Assembly: GCA_946415365.1 (NCBI GenBank)
Contig: CAMKSE010000017.1
Span: 1-64,000, forward strand
Source: an uncultured Prevotellaceae bacterium
GTDB lineage: Bacteria > Bacteroidota > Bacteroidia > Bacteroidales > Bacteroidaceae
Length of the DNA stretch: 64,000 bases
Reading direction: 5' to 3'
Shown: positions 33,221 to 39,114 of the stretch, in pieces
How the letters are laid out: each line of letters opens with the position of its first letter
How positions within the stretch are numbered: the first letter of the stretch is position 1
The notes under the pieces: generated by a model
Told to the model about the DNA's origin: nothing
The model's database searches: none
Seen by the model: the letters and a program-made list of their open reading frames with translations, nothing else
Made by a program: the position numbers and the translations under genes

Positions 33221-34438
33221 ATGATACACATGCGTGAGTATAACGCTTTTGAAACAAAGAACGTCAAGTTCCTTGTGAATAAGCAGATAGAGTATGCCAC
33301 GATACAGATAACACAGACTGGTTATAACAAGGGTATTCTTGATACTACTGTTCCTGTACGTGCTTACTTTTTGGAGAAGGGTGTGCATGACTTTGAAAAG
33401 CAGCCCAAGGGTCAAGACCATAAGAAGATGGTGAACTCATACATTCTGACTGATACAGAAATCAAGAGCACCCAATCTTCACTTTATCGCCCAGAGACTA
33501 AAGATGGTGACCCCCGCATGTGGGTATATAAGCTGAAAGAATATGTGAATCCTGATGACATCTTTGCTATCATCGTGTACGAGGGGAGCCTATATGTCAT
33601 CAATCTGACACAGATAGATATTGAAAAGGCTTACAATTCAGTATTGATTAATCCTATTCAGGACTTGATAAACAGCCTTCACGGTATTGCCACAAGTGTA
33701 TCTGAGGAACTGTTGGGAATGATTCGAGATCGCATGAGTGACTGGCTGCCATCAGAAGTAATGGCAGATACAGGAATCGGCAGAACTGTAGAGTCTGTCC
33801 TTGGTATTCCGATGAACGATTCAAAGATGGCCGATTACAAGGGCATCGAATTAAAGAGTAAACGTATTGGTTCAACTACGACGGGTGCTTTATTTACCAA
33901 TACTCCAGATTGGGCTCTTAGCAAATGCAAGAGTGGCAGGGAGATTGCAGATAAATATGGCTATCTGCGTCCCGGCCTAGAAAGGAACACCCTTCAAGTA
34001 ACTGTCAGTGCATTGAAACCAAATGCACAAGGGCTTGGGCTTGAAGTGAACTGGAAGGATGAATGGTTGGAGATGAACCATTTTGCTTTGACAGCAAATG
34101 AAAACGGGAAGTATGCTAAACTAAACGATGTTTCAGTGTGGACTTTGCTCCACTTGCATGAACGTCTGGCAGAAAAACATCATGAGACATTTTGGATTGA
34201 TGTCGAATCAAGAATCAAAGGGAGTGTAGAAGAGTTTAGAGTGACAACTATCGAACATACCAAGAACCCTTTGTTACCACAATTTGATGTGCTTTTGGAA
34301 CAAGGCAAGATAAAACTCGACCTGATGCTGTCAAGGCCCAGCGGACGAGGCGATACTTATTCGTTCAAAATGGATAAGAGGTGGCGGCCATTGCTGTTCC
34401 CTGAAAGCGAAACCTACATTATCAATAATGTGGCTTGA
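33221..34438 (+). CDS. MvaI/BcnI-type restriction endonuclease
   Basis: The 405-aa protein carries GIGRTVESVLGIPMNDSKMA followed by DYKGIELKSKR (about 185-215), the catalytic block of the MvaI/BcnI family: a conserved G-T-E, then N, then D-Y and E-L-K. In the C-terminal third, TLQVTVSALKPNAQGL may belong to the DNA contact part. The N-terminal 160 residues are an extra domain beyond the size of MvaI (about 250 aa) and may read the target. The gene begins 4 bp after the methyltransferase stop. MvaI and BcnI cut CC-type sites with a variable centre, but the site here is unknown. Confidence 0.85.
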   Translation: MIHMREYNAFETKNVKFLVNKQIEYATIQITQTGYNKGILDTTVPVRAYFLEKGVHDFEKQPKGQDHKKMVNSYILTDTEIKSTQSSLYRPETKDGDPRMWVYKLKEYVNPDDIFAIIVYEGSLYVINLTQIDIEKAYNSVLINPIQDLINSLHGIATSVSEELLGMIRDRMSDWLPSEVMADTGIGRTVESVLGIPMNDSKMADYKGIELKSKRIGSTTTGALFTNTPDWALSKCKSGREIADKYGYLRPGLERNTLQVTVSALKPNAQGLGLEVNWKDEWLEMNHFALTANENGKYAKLNDVSVWTLLHLHERLAEKHHETFWIDVESRIKGSVEEFRVTTIEHTKNPLLPQFDVLLEQGKIKLDLMLSRPSGRGDTYSFKMDKRWRPLLFPESETYIINNVA

Positions 34439-34453
34439 ATAGAACATAAAGCA

Positions 34454-34633
34454 TTATGGCAAATGAAAACCAGCTTTAGCCTTGATCCTTTGGTGTTTTA
34501 GTAGGTGATCCATTTCCTTGATTCGTCTTTCACGATTGACAAAACAATAGTAACCCCACTGATTTTCAGCAGTAATGCCGATTGTCAGTGGGTTAATTGC
34601 TCCCCAATCGTACCCCAGATTAGATGCTTTCAC
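34454..34633 (-). CDS. Possible short protein or gene remnant, 59 codons
   Basis: On the minus strand an open frame with a GTG start reads VKASNLGYDWGAINPLTIGI and then TAENQWGYYCFVNRERRIKE, with a helical MDHLLKHQRIKAKAG end. The composition looks protein-like, but there is no promoter and an in-frame stop a few codons upstream. It may be the 3' remnant of a gene. It sits behind the endonuclease gene in opposite orientation. Confidence 0.3.
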   Translation of the reverse strand: MKASNLGYDWGAINPLTIGITAENQWGYYCFVNRERRIKEMDHLLKHQRIKAKAGFHLP

Positions 34634-34677
34634 TCGAGAAAACTCAAATAAAATTTGGTTTTATTCTCACTTATTCG

Positions 34678-34938
34678 TATCTTTGCAGTCAGATTATACT
34701 TATTGGACATCCGAAGTCGTTCTGAATAACTAAGTAAGTCCTCACCAGATCTACATAAAGCAGAATTGTTCGGCTACCAATGTTCATACCCTATAGGGGC
34801 GTGGGCAATGGTGGTTTCAGCATTCTGCTAGGCATCATGGTGAGGCGCCTCTTAGTTGTGTTGATACGCATACCTCCACGCCTTTCTTTTATTTATTAAT
34901 AAGGTATTGTTTAACTAAAAAGAAGAAAGGAAAAGCTT
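34678..34938 (+). ncRNA. Structured leader RNA upstream of the WYL gene
   Basis: The promoter is complete: TTTG (34654-34657), 20-nt spacer, TATCTTTG (34678-34685). The 250-nt leader has several paired parts: GCAGAAT (34760-34766) with ATTCTGC (34822-34828), CCCTATAGGG (34789-34798), GGCGTGG (34798-34804) with CCACGCC (34876-34882), and GAGGCGCCTC (34842-34851). The last stem ends in TTTCTTTTATTT. This may be an attenuator, a riboswitch-like leader or a small RNA that ends before the gene. No known class was recognised. Confidence 0.55.
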
Positions 34939-35844
34939 ATGAAAAGTGAGGATTTGTTTTTGGAGTTTGCCTGGCTCATCAAGACGTTACAGAAATCTGA
35001 CGGCATGACCTTTAAGGAGCTGAATGAGAGATGGGTGAAGGATACGGAATTTAGCGGAGGTGTCGAGTTTAATTATTCTTCGCTACATCGGCATTTTGAA
35101 AGATTGGCAGAATGTACGGGCATCTACATAACTTTTGACCAAGACAGACAGGTCTATTATATGGAAAACAAAAAGCCGAAGAAGGGCGCAGAGTTGTTGG
35201 AGTTTTTGTTTCAGATGGTGGTCGTGAACAAAGCCCTGAAGGTGTTCGTGGGGCTGGACCATCGCATAGACCTTCAAAGATTCTCGATGGGAGAGCATGT
35301 GATCAAGGATGTGGCAAGGGCCATCAGACAAAACAGGGTGGTGGAGATGGTATATCTTCCGCATTACTCTGACGAGGTGAAAAATCATACCGTATTGCCT
35401 TACGGGCTGAAGATGTATGACTGCAAAACTTATCTGATAGGTAAGACCAAGGATAAGATTATTCCCTTTGAGCTGGACAGGATCAAAGAACTGACGGTGA
35501 CCAGCAAACCTTTTGATATGCCAGCTGACTTTAACATCCACGATTACTATTTCCACTACTTCGGTGTGTTCCGCGACGAGGCCATACCGCCCGAAGAGGT
35601 AGTAATCAGAACCTACGACAATGAACACAAGTATCTTGATGAGCTTCCCATCCACCATAGCCAGAAGAAATTAAGACACAGAAGCGGGGGCTATCATGAA
35701 TATAAGCTTTTCGTGAGTCCTACAAATGACTTTATCAGCAGAATTGTGTCGAGGATGGAACGAATACAAATCATGAGTCCGCAGTGGTTAGTTGAAAAAG
35801 TGTTGCAAAGGTTAAACAGAATGCAAAATAATTATAAAAATTAG
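34939..35844 (+). CDS. WYL-domain transcription regulator
   Basis: The 301-aa protein has an N-terminal winged-helix-like part (LIKTLQKSDGMTFKELNERW, SSLHRHFERLAE, about 10-75). A WYL domain follows (about 130-215, with VVEMVYLPHY, VLPYGLKMYDCKTYLIG and FELDRIKEL in place of the usual RYL and WYL words). The WCX-like C-terminus includes HHSQKKLRHRSGGYHEYKLFV and IMSPQWLVEKV. WYL proteins sense ligands, often nucleic acids, and control defence or mobile elements. Its AAGGAAAAGC leader and the structured RNA before it suggest tight control. It opens a run of small genes that ends with a primase. Confidence 0.85.
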   Translation: MKSEDLFLEFAWLIKTLQKSDGMTFKELNERWVKDTEFSGGVEFNYSSLHRHFERLAECTGIYITFDQDRQVYYMENKKPKKGAELLEFLFQMVVVNKALKVFVGLDHRIDLQRFSMGEHVIKDVARAIRQNRVVEMVYLPHYSDEVKNHTVLPYGLKMYDCKTYLIGKTKDKIIPFELDRIKELTVTSKPFDMPADFNIHDYYFHYFGVFRDEAIPPEEVVIRTYDNEHKYLDELPIHHSQKKLRHRSGGYHEYKLFVSPTNDFISRIVSRMERIQIMSPQWLVEKVLQRLNRMQNNYKN

Positions 35845-35850
35845 AACGGT

Positions 35851-35889
35851 AATCGGGGGGTCTTCCAAAATTTGCAATACCCTCCGATT
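35851..35889 (+). terminator. Hairpin after the WYL gene, joined to the next promoter
   Basis: AATCGGGGGG (35851-35860) pairs with CCCTCCGATT (35880-35889) with one G-T pair. The right arm runs into the -7 box TATCTTTG (35889-35896), which may serve the gene at 35961. The loop contains a TTTG word. Confidence 0.5.
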
Positions 35890-35960
35890 ATCTTTGTAAC
35901 TGGATTCCAGAAATGGGATCAGAACTAACAATTATTTTTTAACACTCAATTATCAAACTT

Positions 35961-36209
35961 ATGAAAACAACCAAAGACGAACTGCCCGTTGGCAGTCTAG
36001 CGGGAGCCGCAAAGACAGATTGCGGCTCCGGAATCATGAAGCGTATCAAGAAACACTTCAAAAGAATCTGTCGAAAACAACGGATCCTTCAAATCATCAA
36101 TCAACAGGGAGGAAGTATCCATCTCTATGTGATTGATTCGAACAAGGAAAACATCGAGAACCTGATCATGGAAAACAACAACTTCTTAACCCAAAGATGC
36201 TATGAGTGA
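35961..36209 (+). CDS. Small basic protein, 82 aa
   Basis: The protein has a strongly basic helix in the middle (IMKRIKKHFKRICRKQRILQIINQQGG) and then HLYVIDSNKENIENLIMENN. A DNA- or RNA-binding role would fit the charge, but no family is recognised. It overlaps the next gene by eight bases, so the two are translated together. The message may begin at the TATCTTTG box at 35889-35896. Confidence 0.6.
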   Translation: MKTTKDELPVGSLAGAAKTDCGSGIMKRIKKHFKRICRKQRILQIINQQGGSIHLYVIDSNKENIENLIMENNNFLTQRCYE

Positions 36210-36699
36210 CGAACTGAAACTAGAACTGATTAAAGAGTTGTCGAAAGGCAATGTCACGATAAAACAATTGATTATTGAGTTAAACGGCACCAATACTTTT
36301 CAAGAGCAATCGGAAGCAGAAGAAAAGATGATATATTCGGACGAGCAAGTGGCCACTGCTTTATCTCATATTGTAGGGAAAGGAAAGCCAATAGATTCCA
36401 AACAGAAATGGGCTGGAGCCCAGTGGTATCTGAGATGGGTGAATAATTATCCTCCCAAAGCTCAGGCTTTCTGCGAGAAAATAGACTCATTACCGTTCGA
36501 TGAGGAGCTGGAGATTAAATGTGATTACAACAACATTCGTCCATTCTCTACACTTTCGTTCATGAATGAGGATGCCAGAAATCTTGATACCGTGAAATAC
36601 AGTAAAGGCGACGAGACTGTATTTTTCATGCTCCGAGGTGTTGTTGTGGCATTAGAGCAAGAACTCATAAAAATAGCTCATCCAAAGAGGGTGTTTTAG
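36202..36699 (+). CDS. Hypothetical protein, DUF6043-like
   Basis: The 165-aa protein starts MSDELKLELIKELSKGNVTI and has a central block KGKPIDSKQKWAGAQWYLRW followed by VNNYPPKAQAFCEKIDSLP. From memory this resembles DUF6043 proteins of Bacteroidales mobile elements; this was not checked. It is soluble and has no catalytic motif that I can name. Its stop codon is part of the first unit of an 11-bp repeat array. Confidence 0.65.
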   Translation: MSDELKLELIKELSKGNVTIKQLIIELNGTNTFQEQSEAEEKMIYSDEQVATALSHIVGKGKPIDSKQKWAGAQWYLRWVNNYPPKAQAFCEKIDSLPFDEELEIKCDYNNIRPFSTLSFMNEDARNLDTVKYSKGDETVFFMLRGVVVALEQELIKIAHPKRVF

Positions 36700-36750
36700 C
36701 AAAGCGTTAGCAATCTGTTAGCAATTCATTAGCATTCCGTTACACAATAT
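36696..36750. repeat. Five 11-bp direct repeats (iteron-like)
   Basis: Units start at 36696, 36707, 36718, 36729 and 36740, an exact 11-bp period. The first four begin TTAGCA and the fifth TTACAC. Three following bases vary and units two to four keep an ATC/TTC-type word. The period is about one helical turn, so a protein could bind all units on one face. Confidence 0.75.
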
Positions 36751-36766
36751 CGGGATGCTTTTTTTT
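36732..36766 (+). terminator. Rho-independent terminator
   Basis: GCATTCCG (36732-36739) pairs with CGGGATGC (36751-36758) with one G-T pair, followed by a run of T (36759-36766). It overlaps the last two units of the 11-bp array. Confidence 0.75.
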
Positions 36767-36856
36767 ATGTCTAATTTTGTGCTCCGGAAGCCGCAAGTAG
36801 GGGAAAGTCCGGACCCCCGAACGCTGGCAAAAACAGTTCAAAATTAAACAAGCAAC

Positions 36857-37210
36857 ATGAAAAGAAAATTTCTCATCAAGAGAATCGCACGTAACGTGCA
36901 AATGGACAACATGGACCTGCGCGAGTATTACGACGTGGACCAGTGCGCACAAAAGGTCATGGCGTCTTTTTCAAAAAAGATCAGTCCCCAGCTCTACGGG
37001 ATGCTCATGCAACAGCTGCTGGGCTTCCATCATGACATGCAGTTGGAGATGGCCGTGAATCTCATGGACTTCACCAATGAGCAAATAGCCCGTACGACGG
37101 GGTGCCCGAGCGTGGACGGGGTGCTGGATGTGTGCTACTCGTGGATCTCCGTCGAAATCGGCATCATGAAGCCGGGCTTTCGTGAATATTTAAACAATGT
37201 ACGCGTATGA
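36857..37210 (+). CDS. Hypothetical protein, 117 aa
   Basis: The protein is soluble and mostly helical, with a basic start (MKRKFLIKRIARNVQMDNMD) and a run LYGMLMQQLLGFHHDMQLEMAVNLMDFTNEQIA. No family was recognised. It overlaps the HTH gene by ATGA, so the two products are probably made together. Because it stands in the replication-like block before a primase, a role in element maintenance is possible. Confidence 0.6.
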   Translation: MKRKFLIKRIARNVQMDNMDLREYYDVDQCAQKVMASFSKKISPQLYGMLMQQLLGFHHDMQLEMAVNLMDFTNEQIARTTGCPSVDGVLDVCYSWISVEIGIMKPGFREYLNNVRV

Positions 37211-37569
37211 GCAGGAGGGGTATTAATCAGGGACACGTCAAAAGGATGTCTATCCACGTGTTTGCGACCATCATGGCGCTCTATCCCATCAGCAGCGCAC
37301 AGAAGATTGCCGAAGAGTTCGGACTGTCCGCCTATCAGGTGAAGAAGATGGCAAGAATCTGCAGGGTGAAGAAGGATAAGAAGTTCCTCTGCGAGGTGTG
37401 CCGCCGGAATGCCCTGAAAGCAGCTGAAAGACAGAGGAAGTTACGCAGACGCAGGGTCGCAAGGGCCATCCGTCTCTTCAATCAGGGACACACCAACGTT
37501 GAGATTGCCCGGATCATGAAAGTGAGCGTGGCAACGGTGTACAAGTACAAAAAAACTATGAACATTTAA
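37207..37569 (+). CDS. Small protein with two helix-turn-helix units
   Basis: The 120-aa protein has an N-terminal HTH (SSAQKIAEEFGLSAYQVKKMARICRV) and a C-terminal HTH (GHTNVEIARIMKVSVATVYKYKK). A CEVCRRN segment and a highly basic stretch KAAERQRKLRRRRVARAIRL lie between them. It very likely binds DNA as a resolvase-like or regulator-like protein, but has no recombinase catalytic domain. The overlap with the preceding gene suggests coupled translation. The C-terminal HTH resembles those of transposase or Hin-type DNA-binding ends. Confidence 0.7.
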   Translation: MSRRGINQGHVKRMSIHVFATIMALYPISSAQKIAEEFGLSAYQVKKMARICRVKKDKKFLCEVCRRNALKAAERQRKLRRRRVARAIRLFNQGHTNVEIARIMKVSVATVYKYKKTMNI

Positions 37570-37580
37570 AAATCAAGCAA

Positions 37581-38138
37581 ATGGATACTTACGAAGCAAA
37601 AGAATTGATGGAGGACAGCTTGCGCTGCCTCGCAAGAATGATGGAGCAAATCAGACTCCGTGAAATTGAGAAAGTCGTTGGCTACGATGAACCTATGCAG
37701 GATCATTTGGCTCAATGCACATTAAATGTTACCCCCTATGAGTCCATGGATTTTGAGAAATGTCTGGAGTATCTGAAGGATCTTCACCAAGGATTCAAGG
37801 AAGCTGCCGAACATGAAATCAAACTGGAAACAAAGTTCAGTGTCGCAGAATTGGAGTTAGGGCATATCTGTGATATGGTGATGGGCTTCATAGGTCATGG
37901 ATTCCCTGACGACCTCGTGGCTTGTGCCCAAGAGATTGACCAGGTGGTCAAGGAGGTCTTGCCTCGTGGAAGGAATTACGTCAAGAGCGAAAAAGACTGT
38001 AAGAGGATGCTGGAGGCGTTTGTGCCGAAGGCAAAAGACATCATCGAGAAACATGGCTACAAGACATGGGCTGACGGTGCTTACAGTCTTCCTCTCGGAT
38101 ATCTGATGGCTTGGATATGTCGTGAGTACTGGGAATAA
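37581..38138 (+). CDS. Hypothetical helical protein, 185 aa
   Basis: The protein is soluble, acidic and helical (MDTYEAKELMEDSLRCLARM at the start and DIIEKHGYKTWADGAYSLPL near the end). No motif or family was recognised. It lies 11 bp after the HTH gene and 49 bp before the next one in the same direction, so it belongs to the block of genes leading to the primase. Confidence 0.6.
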   Translation: MDTYEAKELMEDSLRCLARMMEQIRLREIEKVVGYDEPMQDHLAQCTLNVTPYESMDFEKCLEYLKDLHQGFKEAAEHEIKLETKFSVAELELGHICDMVMGFIGHGFPDDLVACAQEIDQVVKEVLPRGRNYVKSEKDCKRMLEAFVPKAKDIIEKHGYKTWADGAYSLPLGYLMAWICREYWE

Positions 38139-38187
38139 TGACAGAATATCATTTTAAAGACATAATAACAGATTAACAAAAAAGAAA

Positions 38188-38691
38188 ATGACTGACAATT
38201 TTATTGAGAAGCCGGAAGGAAAGCCGGTGAAAAATTTCAGGGCAAGAGTGAAGGTCTACGGTAATGACGTGGTCGTGGTAAATCCTCAAACCCAGGGTGA
38301 GAGCAACCGCAAGATGATCAAGCAGAAGGGCAAGAGCTCGTTCTACAAGAGTGAAGGGGAGAAGGAATCATCTTATTCGATTCACATCAACGTGGATGCG
38401 AACGATCCTGATCCCGTGGCCACGATGCAGGAACGCTTCGCAGAACTGACGAAGGGGGAACTGAAGAGTGAGCTGAAGATGAAGGTGAAGGGCAAGTTGC
38501 TCTATGAGTCGCCAAATCTGAAGGTGTATCTCAACAAGACCACGCGGCAGGTGATACTCCAGACTACCATCGACTGCAGCCCCACCATCGAGCGTGAACT
38601 GCTGCAACTGCAGGGCGACATGGGACGTGTGATCGGTGCCAACTACTCAGAGATTATCAAGGTCTTTAATTCGAAGGAGGAGAAGAAATAA
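38188..38691 (+). CDS. Hypothetical protein upstream of the primase, 167 aa
   Basis: The protein has a basic N-terminal half (KPVKNFRARVKVYGNDVVVV, then SNRKMIKQKGKSSFYKSEGE) and a central strand-rich part (SSYSIHINVDANDPDPVATM). A helical C-terminus with SPTIERELLQLQGDMGRVIGANYSEI follows. It could bind nucleic acid or act with the next gene. The stop overlaps the next start (TAATG). I cannot name a family. Confidence 0.6.
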   Translation: MTDNFIEKPEGKPVKNFRARVKVYGNDVVVVNPQTQGESNRKMIKQKGKSSFYKSEGEKESSYSIHINVDANDPDPVATMQERFAELTKGELKSELKMKVKGKLLYESPNLKVYLNKTTRQVILQTTIDCSPTIERELLQLQGDMGRVIGANYSEIIKVFNSKEEKK

Positions 38692-38978
38692 TGGAAGCAT
38701 TAGTTACAATTCAGGAGGTGGGCGCATACTCTGAGCGCCAGTACCAGAAACAAGACGGTACAAGTGAGTATTTCAAGAGTCGGGGATTTGTCCTCAAAAG
38801 AGGTGGTGATACCATCTATGGCGAGATAACAGGCGATTATGCCTCGAAGAACCGCGATACGCAGTACTACCAGAACCAGCCGTACGTGGTGAAGGGTTTC
38901 TGGAAGCAGCGCACGTGGGGCGACAACAACGATCGCCATGAGAACATGTTCTACATCACGGACATCCAGACTCTCTAA
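38691..38978 (+). CDS. Small beta-rich protein, possible OB fold
   Basis: The 95-aa protein is strand-rich: ALVTIQEVGAYSERQYQKQD, then YFKSRGFVLKRGGDTIYGEI and QPYVVKGFWKQRTWGDNNDR. The alternation of aromatic and basic residues on strands fits a single-stranded DNA-binding OB fold, which would suit a place directly before a primase. That is inference; no classic SSB motif was recognised. It shares one base with the preceding gene. Confidence 0.55.
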   Translation: MEALVTIQEVGAYSERQYQKQDGTSEYFKSRGFVLKRGGDTIYGEITGDYASKNRDTQYYQNQPYVVKGFWKQRTWGDNNDRHENMFYITDIQTL

Positions 38979-39114
38979 GGAAAATATTAAGTCTAAGGAT
39001 TCAAGGATAAAAGGAATTAATTCTGAGGATGACAATATTCTAAGGAATAATTGATAAAAATCCCAAAAATACTAAAATCCTTAGACACTAAGAACAGAAC
39101 CTAAAAACAATTAG

